DNA of 64,000 bases from Nicotiana tabacum (lineage: Eukaryota; Streptophyta; Magnoliopsida; Solanales; Solanaceae), in assembly GCF_000715075.1 (NCBI RefSeq), contig NC_134082.1, positions 105,750,399 to 105,814,398 on the forward strand. Reading direction: 5' to 3'. How positions within the stretch are numbered: position 1 is the first letter of the stretch; the number at the start of each line of letters is the position of its first letter. The position numbers and the translations under genes were made by a program. Below the pieces are notes generated by a model. That model saw only the letters and a list, made by a program, of their open reading frames with translations. It was not told the DNA's origin and did no database searches. Below are positions 11,517-23,520 of the stretch, one piece after another.

Positions 11517-13480
11517 ATTTGCCTGAACTACGTTTGACTTGATTCCGAAAGGATACATAGGCAACCTCTCATTGGGGTTCAGTCACACCAAAATAAAATC
11601 CAAGATCCCCCCCAAAAGTGAAACTGGGGCAAAAGTTATAGTGGTTCGGCGACAGTTCGCCAGAAAGGTTCTAAAGTTGTAATTCCATCCAAGCTCGTTT
11701 TACCCCAAATCTTGTTCAAGTCCTTCCGATCAATCGGTAAGAATGTTCAAGGATCAGAGAATGTAATTACTTAGATCCTCGCAAGAAAAATAAGAGAAAT
11801 AAAATGAGAGAGTCTTATTGGTGAAAACCCACACGGGCATCGTAAGGCGACGGTAAGTAAAGAAAAATGAAAATGAGAGAGTCTTGTTAGTGGAAACCCA
11901 CACGGGCACTATAAGGAGATGGTAAGAAATGAAAGGAAAAATGCCAGCTCGTGAAAACCCTCAAAGGACGCCCATGATCGAAAATAAGATCCTCACAGCC
12001 ATCGGTACCAACAGAGTCCTGGCAAGGTTCCTCGGTATTCAAGGCAATGTTGTGATAAATTTTTGAGAGTGAGACGGTTTAGACAGATCAGGCATCTAGT
12101 CCAAAAGGCATGTCATGTTCATTGAAGTCCGCATGTACTCCAGATAAGTCCTTCTCTCCTTTCCCCGAAAGGGACACTTCTAGTTTTAAACTCATTCTCC
12201 ATTCAATTATTTGTTTCTCTTTGAATCCCTTTTGGTCTAACACTGTTCCAAAACCAAGACAAAGAAAGGATGGCAAGACTGATTTATAGGGCTTTCGTTT
12301 GATACACGCTAATGTGCAAAAGGCACCCAGCCTCAGCAGGGGCATCAAGACGACCTCGACTGGCCATGGCAGCCGATGCTCAGGAATCAAAACTCTTGGA
12401 AGGAGAAAATCAAATTAAAGCGCCTATAAAGGCAGTTGAAGTTGAAAGGGTTGAGTTTCACGTGGCTAATCGCCTCAGCGAAGTTGAAGAAACCAAGGTA
12501 CCCCCAAATGCTCTAAAATTGAAGTTGGAAGAAAGAAGACAGAAAAGAAAGGCCTACAAAGGTAAAATAAAGTTGGAAAGGTTAAGTCCCTCGCGACCAG
12601 CCATTGCAGTTAGGTTTGAGGATCAAAAATTCCCTGATACTCCGAAAAAAAAACACACACAAATGATTTTCTTGAACTACATTCTGACTTGATTCCGAAA
12701 GGATACGTAGGTAGCCTCTATTTGGGGTTCAGTCACACCAAAACAAAAATCCAATTTTTCCTGAAGTTGAAACTGGGGCAGATGTTATCATGGTTCAACC
12801 ACGGGCACACCAAATGGTTCCGAAGTTGTAATTTCATCCACAATTATTTTTACCAAAAACCAAGTACAAGTCCTTCGGATTAATTGCCAAAGGCGGGGGA
12901 AACCAAGAAATATCATGGTTGGAGGCCGATGCATTCTAAAATTGAGAGAAATAAAATGAGAGAGTCTTGTCGGTGAAAACCTTCGGGCACCATGAGGCAA
13001 CGAGAGTAGATAAACCAAGAATGAGAGAGTCCGTTTAGTGAAAACCCGCAAAAGGTACTATCGGGCGACGGTGAGAAGAGAAATGAGAGAGGTCGACTAG
13101 CGAAAACCCGCAAAGGGCACTGTCGGCCGAAAAGATGATTTCACCACAGAAAGTTCTGGCAAGGTTCCCTGGTTGGGAAACATAGATCTGTTTTGGTTCA
13201 TGAGAAAATGCAAGTTCGTGAGGTTCAGGCATCCAGTCCAAAAAGCGTGTCATGTCAGTTTGAAGCCAGCATGCACCTCAGATAAGTCCTTCTTTTCCCC
13301 CGACAGGGACGTTTCTCTTTTAAATTTTTTTTTTCCACTCTTTGTTTATATTTCCTTGAATCCCTTTCAGCTTAACCCTAAATTCCAAAATGTGTTAGAA
13401 AGAAAAGGTGGCAGGACCGGTTTAACAGAGCTCCGTCCGGCAAGAGGTGAAGAGAATACCCAACCTCAGTGATGCGTCAG
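11517..13480. repeat. About 1.1-kb internal tandem duplication, diverged
   Basis: 11517-12340 and 12665-13480 are collinear. Both start with gaactac...cttgattccgaaaggata, then ggggttcagtcacaccaaaa, gaaactggggca, aaagttgtaatt, repeated atgagagagtc...gtgaaaac units, ggcatc-agtccaaaa, gataagtccttct, and end with cccaacctcag or cccagcctcag. Inside each copy the phrase atgagagagtc...gtgaaaacccrc...gggca is itself repeated two or three times. The short reading frames are not conserved between copies, so I do not call genes. Confidence 0.8.
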
Positions 13481-13974
13481 TCCAATCCCGACTGATCATG
13501 ACGTTTGATTACCTCCAAATCCCCAAGAAGAGTGAGATGGAAAACCAAAGCCTTACACGGGCGAATCATCATGAAATCCTGAAATCTGAGTCTTATCAGT
13601 TTGAAAAGGGATCACCTTTGAAGCCAATCAATGGCGAAGTTTCTCAACAGAAATGAGGCTGGGACCAAGAAAAATAATGAAGGCCACAAAACCGACCACA
13701 GTTTCAAACTAACAATTGTTCTTTGTTTGAAAAATTGAAACAGGTGCAATCCAAAGCAACTGTGCAAGAAGCAGGTGCAACCAAAAGAAAAAAAATGCAC
13801 AAACCGCACAAGAAGCAGGTGCAACCATGCAAAAGGCAGGTGCAGCCAAAAGGAAATGCGCAAGGGTTAGAAATAACTATGCTGCAATAATCAACCCAAA
13901 AGGGAGGTCTCCTCCCAATTCTTTCCTGCATTTTTACTCATTTTTCTTAAAAAGGGTCTCATTCCCTAGTTGAT

Positions 13975-15372
13975 TCCCGGCATAACCCGTGGGCCTCCCT
14001 GGCATCACCCAGGGACCTTTTTCCTTTTTTCCGGCATAACCCGATGACTTCCCCGGCATAACCCGAGGACTCTTTCCCTTTTCCGGCATAACCCGATGAC
14101 TTCCCCGGCATAACCCGATGACTCATTCCCTTTTCGGCATAACCCGATGACTCCCCAACATAACCCGAGGACTTTTTCCCTTTTTCGGCATAACCCGATG
14201 ACTTCCCCGGCATAACTCGAGGACTCTTTCCTTTTACCGGCATAACCCGATGACTTCCCCGGCATAACCCGAGGACTCTTTCCTTCCGGCATAACCCGAT
14301 GACTTCCCCGGCATAACCCGAGGACTCTTTCCCTTTTCGGCATAACCCGATGACTCCCCGGCATAACCCGAGGACTCTTTCCCTTTCCGGCATAACCCGT
14401 TGGCTTCTCCGGCATAACTCGAGGACTCTTTCCCTTCCCCGGCATAACCCGAAGACTCTTTCCCTTTTTCGGCATAACCCGATAACTCCCCGGCATAACC
14501 CGAGGACTCTTTCCCTTTTTCGGCATAACCCGATGACTTCCCCGGCATAACCCGGGGACTCTTTCCCTTTTTCGGCATAACCCGTTGACTTCCCCGACAT
14601 AACTCGTGGACTCTTTCCCTTTCCGGCATAACCCGATGACTTTTCCGGCATAACCCGAGGACTCTTTCCTTTTTTCGGCATAACCCGAGGACTCTTTCCC
14701 TTTTTCGGCATAACCCGATGACTCCCCGGCATAACCCAAGGACTCTTTTCCTTTTTCAGCATAACCCGATGACTTCCCCGGCATAACCCGAGGACTCTTT
14801 CCCTTTTCCGGCACAACCCGATGACTTCCCCGGCATAACCCGAGGACTCTTTCCCTTTTTTGGCATAACCCGATGACTTCCCCGGCATAACCCGAGGACT
14901 CTTTCCCTTTCCGGCATAACCCGATGACTTCCCCGGCATAACCCTAGGACTCTTTCCCTTTTTCAGCATAACCCGATGACTCGCCGACATAACCCGAGGA
15001 CTCTTTCCTTTTTCCGGCATAACCTGATGACTTCCCCGACATAACCCGAGGACTCTTTTTCGGCATAACCCGATGACTTCCCCGGCATAACCCGAGGATT
15101 CTTTCCCTTTTCTGGCATAACCCGATGACTTCCCCGGCATAACCCGAGGACTCTTGCCCTTTTCCGGCATAACCCGAGGACTCTTTCCCGTTTTTTCGGC
15201 ATAACCCGTGGACCTCCCTGGCATAACCCAGGACCCCTTTTTCTTTCCTCCCCGGCATAATCCGAGGACCTCTTTTCTTCACGGCATAACCCGTGAACCT
15301 CCCTGGCATAACTCAGGAGCCCTTTTTCCTTTTCTCCCGGCATAACCCGGTCAGTTTTCTGGCATAACCTGG
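13975..15372. repeat. Tandem array, about 26/52-bp unit, in the 3' region of the Ogre-like element
   Basis: Alternating cggcataacccgatgactt and cggcataacccgaggactc with ccctttt linkers repeat for about 1.4 kb. The two half-units (gatgac and gaggac versions) form a dimer of about 52 bp. Spacing varies by 1-4 bases. Tat/Ogre elements are known to carry hypervariable tandem arrays at this place. Long minus-strand frames (up to 421 codons) arise because the unit lacks stops in that direction. Confidence 0.93.
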
Positions 15373-15384
15373 CAATCCTCCCAA

Positions 15385-15885
15385 TTTAGGGCTCCAATCC
15401 CTAAGTTGAGCGAGTTTCCTTTAGCCGACATTAGGGCTCCAATCCCTGAGTTGAGCAATTTTCTTTTAGCCGACATTAGGGCTCCAATCCCTGAGTTGAG
15501 CAATTTTTCTTTAGCCGACATTAGGGCTCCAATCACTGAGTTGAGCAATTTTTCTTTAGCCGACATTAGGGCTCCAATCCCTGAGTTGAGCGAGTCTCCT
15601 TTAGCCGACATTAGGGCTCCAATCCTTGAGTTGAGCAAGTTTCCTTTAGCCAACATTAGGGCTCCAATCCCTGAGTTGAGCGATTTTCTTTTAGCCGACA
15701 TTAGGGCTCAAATCCCTGAGTTGAGCAAGTCTTCTTTAGCCGACATTAGGGCTCCAATCCCAGAGTCGAGCGGTTTTCCTTTTTTAGCCAATATTAGGGC
15801 TCCAATCCCTGATTTGAGCATTTTGCCTTTTGCACACATTAGGGCCCCAATCCCTGAGTTGCGCCTTTTAGGCTTGAGATTTCCA
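15385..15885. repeat. Tandem array, 45-bp unit
   Basis: About ten copies of a 45-bp unit built on ttagccgacattagggctcc followed by aatccctgagttgagc. Because 45 is a multiple of three, a frame of 15-residue repeats (LADIRAPIPELS) runs through it on the plus strand. The last two copies are shorter and diverged. It directly follows the 26/52-bp array, so two unrelated arrays sit side by side. Confidence 0.93.
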
Positions 15886-15960
15886 ATCCCCTCATCAATT
15901 CTATAGATTTTTATGGCAATTAACTCACGAAATTTTTCTAGTGAAAACTGGGGCAGAAAA

Positions 15961-15993
15961 TTTCGTTTGTTTGTTTGTTTGTTTGTTTGTTTT
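15961..15993. repeat. (GTTT)n microsatellite
   Basis: About eight GTTT units just downstream of gtgaaaactggggcagaaaa. Confidence 0.95.
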
Positions 15994-16600
15994 GATGTTT
16001 GAGCAGGTTGCCCTCGAAACACAAGGTACAAGATGACTGATAGAATGAATCTCAGTCCAAAATAAAGAAAAGAAGAAAAGAACAAAAAAAAGTGAATTCA
16101 TAATATTGAAGTGGAGAAAGATGCGGACTGCTCAAGATACGTTTGAAGTTACAAGTTTTCGCATGTCCCGCCTTGATCCAAGCTGAGGAAAGAATCAATA
16201 CCTACAACTAACAAGCATCAAGATTCAGATCGGAGTCTGCAACAAGACCTAGCCAAGACTCAAGATCAAGCTTCAAGAGATTTATAGATAGGAATCTTGT
16301 AACTCGTAGTTGATAGGCTTAGTTAATCTTTTTAATTTTGATTTGATGTAATAAACGGGACTGCGGACCGGAACCTCGACGGCACCTCGCTTGGCTCTCA
16401 ACCTCGACACTCCATCACCTTCATTCACTTCTGAACTACACCTGACATGATTCCCTTATAACCCGGGATATGTAGGCCGTCCAAAACCAGGACTCGATTA
16501 CGCCTTTCCTTTATTTTTTCTTCCTCTTTTGAATAATGATATGGTCAAAAATTAGTCACACGGTTCACTTTATCTTTGTCCGAAAGCTCTTCGTGTTTCA

Positions 16601-16617
16601 GAGCAAAGAGGAGCAGT
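16601..16617 (+). other. Polypurine tract of the Ogre-like element
   Basis: gagcaaagaggagcagt lies immediately before the TG of the 3' LTR. It is purine-rich except for three bases, and position and composition fit the plus-strand primer. Confidence 0.7.
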
Positions 16618-18633
16618 TGTTAACACCTAATTTTTGACCATGTTTGAATTCTTTTCTCACTTTTCCCACTTACTTCCCATTTCCCTACATTTTCCACTTA
16701 CAAATTATTCCCTACCCCACTTTTCTTTATTCCCCCACTCCTTGTCCCCCACGCTGGTCCCCCCACTCTCATTTATTCCTCATTCCACTTTCCCTTGTCC
16801 CTCATGCTTGTTCCCCTCACACGTTCCCCACTCTCTTTTCCCTCATGCTCTCTACTAAAAACATACACACACACGGTCATCTGGAGGAGAACCCCCCTCC
16901 CCAACTCTCTCCTCTACCTATTTTCTCTCCAAAGACACCGACCCTCCCAAAATGCGGACAGAATATACATTCGATATACACTCGATATACCGTGGATATA
17001 CACGGGCAGAACACCCCCTCTCCAACGTATCTCCTTCTTCTTTCTTCTCAAACCAGAAAATAATGACTTTTTCACCATTAAAACCGAAAATCTCCATTAA
17101 TGCAGCTTTAAAACCAGTTGTGTCGTCCCAAAACCCATGTCCAAAACAACCTCCAATTTAAGCCTCAAAACAACTTCAAAATTGCAGCGGAAACACACTA
17201 CTTCTTCAGCCATCGAACCAGCAGCAGAACCAGCTGCAAACAATTCCAAAATCACCAAAATAGGAGGTTCCGTCGAGGTTTTTGTTCGAGTGCTCAAGTC
17301 GCGGATCTTGTTTGACTTTTTATTGGGGTTTTAATCTTTGGAATTCATATAGTTTGTCGACGTCGGGAGCTTCGTGTTTTCATCTATTGAAGAAGTTTAT
17401 TTACTGAATATTAAGGTTCATTCTTACCCTTGCTATTTGAATTCCTTAGTGTGTTTTTTTGTTTTGTTTTAAAATTTTCGTTTGCCATTAAATCCTTTTC
17501 CATGTGTTTGTTTGGATTCTATTAATCCATCTGTGATGAGAAAGCTTTGAATAATTTTTAATTCTTTGTTGTGATGAACTTTTCCATGACTTTGTTGTGA
17601 ATACTAAGTGACAGAGCATCTTGCGATTTTGAAGTGAACCAAATAAGTAGGTAGCTGATTTTTAAGACAATTCATGGAGCACATAGTAAAATAGATATTT
17701 CCGAATGTAAATAAATGATACATAACCTTGTTTGGTATACAATCACGTAAGAATAGTTTGAATTTCTTGGTTATAACCAATATTAGTATTGTGGGTGGTT
17801 TACCTTTATGTGGTCAAATATTGAATCATGCTTTAAATATTTCATATGTGAATTCCTCCTGGTTGTCATGTTTTGGATAATATCTAATGAGACAATTTTG
17901 GTACTGCTACATGGATAATTTAATTAGAGACAAACCAACAGTTCATTGATTTAAGATTTTGAGCTAATAATTTTGGTATCGTTTTCATTAAATAACACAT
18001 GACCCTCATATAATTAATATCAACTCTTTAGAAATCGAGGTGCGCCCTCAATTGAATTTCCATGGCCCTCGCAAATTTAAAAATACATAGTTGCTTTAGG
18101 CGCGTAATTTAAATTACTTTCCTAAATTCGGGTGTGCATTTATGTGACCCAAATCCAAATCTCAATAATGTTAAATAAAATGTGTCGTGGACCGCGGGTG
18201 CATTTATGTGACGTGGTTCAAGATGTGTTTTAGATGACGTTGAATCTTCCCAAAAAATATATTTAAATAAAAGCGGTTATAAAGTTAAAATTGCACCACA
18301 GGCTAAAACGTGGATTAAAATCAAGTAAATTGGCCAAATATAACAGTTGAGCGACCGTGCTAGAACCACGGAACACGGGAATGCCTAACACCTTCTCCCG
18401 GGTTAATAGAATTCCTTACTTAGAATTTCTGGTTCGCAGACTTCAAAAGGAAAGTCGAATTTCCTCGATTTGAGATTTAAATAAACCGGTGACTTGGAAC
18501 GCCAATTAAAATATTCCAAGTGGCGACTCTGAAATAAATAAACTAACCCCATTTCGAATATTGTCACTTAAATTGGAAAAACTCCCTCACACATTTATCC
18601 TTCGGGGTAGGCGTGCAAAAAGGAGGTGTGACA
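16618..18633 (+). repeat. 3' LTR of the Ogre-like element
   Basis: 2016 bp, collinear with 4924-6978, ending aggaggtgtgaca and followed by the GGTAC target duplication. It is shorter than the 5' copy mainly because the tatacactcgatatacactc stretch is contracted. Confidence 0.95.
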
Positions 18634-18638
18634 GGTAC

Positions 18639-18702
18639 CCACTGTATAATATCAGTGTTCACATTTTGGGAGGTTTCAATGAACGAATCATGTAATCGGT
18701 AT
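18639..18702 (-). mobile_element. Older LTR fragment, part 2 of 3
   Basis: A 64-base sliver (ccactgtataatatcagtg...atcggtat) is trapped between the Ogre-like element and the minus-strand solo LTR. Its last five bases, GGTAT, are the left target duplication of the solo LTR. Confidence 0.55.
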
Positions 18703-21700
18703 TGTCACACCTCCTTTTTGTGCGCCTACCCCGAAGGATAAATGTGTGAGGGAGTTTTTCCAATTTAAGTGATAATATTCGAAATGAGATTATTTATTTA
18801 ATTTAGAGTCGCCACTTGGGAAAGGTTTGGCTTTTGGTGTCCCAAGTCACCGGTTTATCTTGAATCCCAATTCGAGGAAAATATTCGACTCTCCAAATGA
18901 AGTCTGCGAACCAGAAATTCTAAGTAAGGAATTCTGTTGACCCGAGGGAAGGTATTAGGCACCCCCAAATCCCGTGGTTCTAGCACGGTCGCTTAAATTG
19001 TTATAATGGCTAAATATCTGATTTAATACATGTTATACCTTGTGTGCTTTTATTAGGTTTAAAACCACTTTTATTATTATTTATTTTTTATGGAATTACA
19101 ACATCGTGAAAATGTATTTCGAACCACGTCACAATCAATGCGCCCGTGGTCGTTAATACATTCCGACTCCGTTGAGATTTGGATTTGGGTCACATAAATG
19201 CGCACCCGAATTTAAGAATGTAATTTAATTAAATCGCGCCTAAAGAGTATAACACGTTATTATCTTTGGGGAAAAGCCGTAAAATCCGCTAAACGGACCC
19301 TCCCAAATTCTAAGTATTTAATATATACATTTACGAGGGCCCCGCAATTTGTGCGTTTTATTTGGCAAGGCTCGTCTCATTTATTTTTAAGGATATTCTA
19401 AAGCGACTACATTTCTATTAAATTCGTTTCTAAAATAAATGAGAGAAAATCCTAACCCGTTATAGGCTTAAAAGAGGCGTAACATATTAAATGCTAGATT
19501 GAGACGAACGTTAACGGAAAGGAACATTACTAGGAATTATAAACAAAATCGAGAACGATAAAATAATATATTCGAACGTGATTAATTATCCTATAGCTAG
19601 ATTAACTCCTCATAATTATAGGAACAAACGAATAATTGTTCGCGACTATTAGCGCTGAAATTAACCTTAATTATTAATGCTTATTCGGGAGTTTATTAGA
19701 TCTAAACGCCAAATCATCTTACCAAACTCATGCCTATTAGATTAGTGTTCTTAAAATTGTTGCGTTGTTTCGTGCTTCAAAATATGTAAAAACCTGCTGA
19801 TCCTATTAATAGCCACTTCGTTTAAATGATGGGCCGATGCCAATATTAATTATTAATCTACCTTATTAGACATATGTTGAAACAAGGAATCCAACAAGAG
19901 AGTTGACATACATGGCTAACCCGTTGGTACTAACATAACACAATATGAAAATTTGTTTGGGATACGTTTTTATTGAAATCAAATTGGACCGGATATAACA
20001 AGTTTGACAGTTCAAAGATCCAAACAGGAGTACATACAGATGCTTGCCATGATTCTACGTTATACTGTCATCACTATATCAGACTAAATCGTTATGCACA
20101 TGGAGATACGTCTGATCTAACAGCATACTATTTAACAGTCCATATCAGTTAGGGTACGTTCCAATTCATACAGAATAAATGCAGTCAGAATGAGCTTAAA
20201 CAAATACAGGCTAACTATCATTCAACCTATTGCTATATTTTGAACACAATACTATGAAGCAGGCGACGTTCATTTCTTTATTTTTACTTCAACTTCAAGC
20301 TTTTAACAACACATGGTTTCAGAAGTATGTACCTGGAAGTGCTTACAATTGAAGAAGAAGAAGGGTCAGTAGAGTAAAAGTGGCAAACGAACAACAACAC
20401 AGCAATTTCAACCGCACAAATACCCCAGAGATACACTCAAAGGCAACCCAGAATGTTTTGTTAAAACCCAACAGCACAATCAACACCCGAAAGACTCAAC
20501 TGAACTTGAACTTAAACCAAAGCTGAACTAATAGATCGCAGAAGAAGTTCATGCAAATTGAAATCAAACTGAGATGTCGACTTCATCTACTAAACTCGAA
20601 ACTGAATCGAAAAATTCAATGGAATAGTCTTTCTGTTGTTTTGGTAGTCAACTATTTTTAAAACTCTTTTAAGTCTCAAGTGATATCTCTATTCTATCTC
20701 CTCTTCCTAGTCCTCCCTGCACTCTCTCTATATCCTTTTTTCTGGTTTTAAACTCTTGCTTTTTTCTCGACCCATAATCCCCTGGAACCCTTCCCTTTTT
20801 ATAGCCAAAAACTGACTTCCTTCCCCCCATGTGACCCTTCTATTTTTCCACTCCAACTTAAAAGAAAAGCATCTGTTTTTCCACTTAAACTTAAAAGAAA
20901 AGCATTCCCCATGAGATTCCCCCTGACAACCCTCTTTTCATTGTTAAAATGGTTTATCCTTTATTAAATTAAGCAAGTATGGGCAGCATGAGTATGTCCT
21001 GACAGCACATGCTGTCCATTCTACTTTAATTCATTAAAAACTACAATGCACATGCTGCCCAAGGTCTAAAATGAGTAAACATGCCAGCAATTTCATATCA
21101 ATTTAAAACTAAACTCTGGGATCTATATCAAAACTACAGCTATAACAAATCCTTAAGTGATTTTTGATTCAACTAACAGACTAACACACAGTGATAATCA
21201 ATTCTCAGCTGATTCAACAATGCCTCAGTAAATCCAATTAAATAGCATGAGTTATATTACTACCATTCCAAACTGAAACTAATTGACGACATATATCGAA
21301 TCGACTACGCGAATTACAACACATACAATCAGAACCAATGATCAGGATCTAACAGTATTAAACAGGTGATTCAAGTTGTACTGTCAAAAACAAAGAATTG
21401 CCCTGGAAACTAATTAATCGATCAAACTTATTTCAATCGATTATATAGTTTAAACACACACACTCATCAGTGAAATAGAAAAAAATTCGACCAAATAACA
21501 GGTCCGGGCAAGGTGGACAGAATAGTCGCCACAAAAATGAAAACAAATCAACTGACATTTAAACACATAAACAAACATCAACAGAAAACAACATGGAACT
21601 GACAAGGAAAAGAAAAAATACCTTAAGAAAAATGAAAATCAGACGAACCCGTCTCAACTGAGAACACTTCGATTAAGGTCTATTAGACCCCAACCCCTTC

Positions 21701-22927
21701 GTTTAATTGGACAAAACCCTCAAATTCTAGATTTCTAGGGTTCTTGGGGCTGATTTGGGACTTGGGGTTTTCTGGTTAGATTCGGACCAAACCAAGCTTA
21801 GTTTGGTCATGAGGGAGGTCACGGGGTAACTGGTACGGATTTTGGGTGGATCGGCATAGGCTGAGGTCCGGCTCGAATCTTCAAATGAAGATTCTAGACC
21901 AACTGTTTGTAGATCCGTGTCCAGGAGGTCGAGGTGTTCTAGGGGTGTTAGTCTGGTAGTCACCGACATCGTTGCTGCCGGGCTTATGGTGAGGGAAAGG
22001 AGGGGCGGCGCTAGGGTTCTAAGGGTGCTTGGGTTCAGTCTCTGAAAGAGACGAAGATGAGGGAGAGGGGTCTGGCTTAGGGCACGGGGGTGAGAGGGGA
22101 AGGTTTATATACGGGACGGGGGGTTGAATTTTGGCCGTTGGATCATTGATGATCAACGGCCTTGATCTCTCAACTTAAAGAGACGACGTCGTTTGGTTTA
22201 ATGCTGGGAATGGGTCAATCCGGGTATCAGTGGGTCGGGTATCTGGGGAAAGTCTGGAGCCGTTGGATTGGATGGGATGAACGGCGCTGATTGGTCATGC
22301 CTAAACGGCGTCGTTTGGATTAATGAGAGACCTGAACTGGACCGTTGGATCTGTTTGACCAACGGTTCAGATGGAGGGTGCCAAAACGGCATCGTTATTT
22401 TTGTATCTGGGGACGGATTGGACTAATGCGTTTGGGCCTGATCTTTGGGTTTTAAAACGAGCCCAATTCCGATTTTGTCCAATTTAAACTTATTTCTTTT
22501 CTTTTCCTATTTCTAATTAAAATCCGAATTTGCAAAAAATCCTAAAAAAATTAAAATTATATCACAAGACATTAATTGATTTTTAGTAATAATTAACACA
22601 CAATATCATATATTAATTAAACAAAAATCAACCTTTAATGATAAAAATGACAAAATTACCAAAGATAATATTTTTGTGACTTTTTATTCATTCAAAAAAC
22701 CAAATACGATTTAATTAATTCCTAATAGTAGAACAAGATCCCAAATTTACACGCGACATATATTTTGTATTTTTTAATTGATAAAACTAAACAATCACAG
22801 ACAAAAACTACAAATAACTATCAGAAATGACACGCAAATTCTAAAAATTGTACAACAAGATAATTTATTTTATTTTTTTGATTTCTTTTGGAGTAATTGT
22901 CGTGTAAACAAAAATCACGTGCTCACA
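18703..22927 (-). mobile_element. 4.2-kb solo LTR of a Tat/Ogre-like element, minus strand
   Basis: It starts TGTCACACCTCC and ends GTGCTCACA, so on the minus strand it reads TGTGAGCACG...GGTGTGACA. A perfect 5-bp target duplication GGTAT occurs at 18698-18702 and 22928-22932. The first 300 bases or so are closely similar to the end of the 18633 LTR in inverted orientation, so the two families are related. The rest diverges and is much longer. No internal domain is present, as expected after LTR-LTR recombination. The interior is AT-rich, with a more GC-rich stretch at 21980-22440; no credible gene is seen in it. Confidence 0.9.
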
Positions 22928-22932
22928 GGTAT

Positions 22933-23520
22933 AACTGTGGACTTCTTCGCAAGAAGTCAAATATAACGGTAGTCCCTACTCGAGGGAAATCGGTAACAGT
23001 ATGCTAGTTCTACCTTCCCACTAGCGAGGGCTATAACTGTACTCTGTAATCGGTAAATACAAGGTGCACCAGGTCTAACGAACCCGCAGTTAGCTACGGG
23101 ATCCTTCAAAGTCTCCTCCCATTTATACTCTTTCTTGTAAACAATAAATACTCGTACAAAAGCATTTTTAAAATAATAAAGGGCATATCGTTTCTTATCA
23201 AATCTTGAAATTTTATTTTGGTAACGGTAATCATGTCTCAAGTAACAGTAAAGCATGTCTAGTAACAGTGAGAATAATTTAAATAACTGTAACATCTCAA
23301 GTAACGGTAAAAACGTTTAGATTATTCGGTACCATATCAAGTAAAGGACTTGTCCCACATGCAATTTCGAAGCATCGGTAACACATTTATTTTCAAAATC
23401 ATATATAAACCATGCAGGTTATGAAAACACAAATTGTGGTAAGATCACTACTCAGAGTACTCGTGTCGAAATACCAACTGCTTCACCTCAAGCAACTCGT
23501 ACAAATTCCTCCGATCAATC
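22933..23520 (-). mobile_element. Older LTR fragment, part 3 of 3
   Basis: Several CGGTAA/AGTAACGGTAA/AGTAACAGTAA phrases recur between 22975 and 23390, matching the CGGTAA style of the 4237-4923 fragment. The inner end of the old element is not resolved; 23520 is an estimate. Confidence 0.4.

Larger units (their letters stand above)
4924..18633 (+). mobile_element. Complete non-autonomous Tat/Ogre-like Ty3 LTR retrotransposon, 13.7 kb
   Basis: Two LTRs of about 2.0 kb, each starting TGTTAACACC and ending GGTGTGACA, flank a 9.6-kb interior. A perfect 5-bp target duplication, GGTAC, sits at 4919-4923 and 18634-18638. A primer-binding site follows the 5' LTR and a purine-rich tract precedes the 3' LTR. 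The interior keeps only a gag C-terminal relic. No protease, RT, RNase H or integrase motif was found. It is filled with A/T-rich leader sequence, a 1.1-kb internal duplication and two tandem arrays. It would have needed proteins from an autonomous relative. The LTRs look close to identical by eye, so the insertion is fairly young. Confidence 0.93.

Noticed and set aside
7560..11560. Lysine- or phenylalanine-rich small frames in the leader
   Set aside because: Base composition (A-rich plus strand); no domain or conserved start.
13959..15224. 421-codon minus-strand reading frame with repeated SSGYAEKGKESSGYAG-like peptide
   Set aside because: It is a by-product of the 26/52-bp array. All three minus frames are long here, spacing indels shift the frame freely, and there is no start context or domain.
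15406..15906. Plus-strand frame of 15-residue repeats (LADIRAPIPELS)
   Set aside because: It exists because the unit is 45 bp. No start context, no conserved flanks, and it lies in the 3' non-coding region of a retrotransposon.
21727..22392. Short minus-strand frames in the GC-richer part of the solo LTR
   Set aside because: Inside an LTR with a clear target duplication; no domain, and the region is probably LTR leader.
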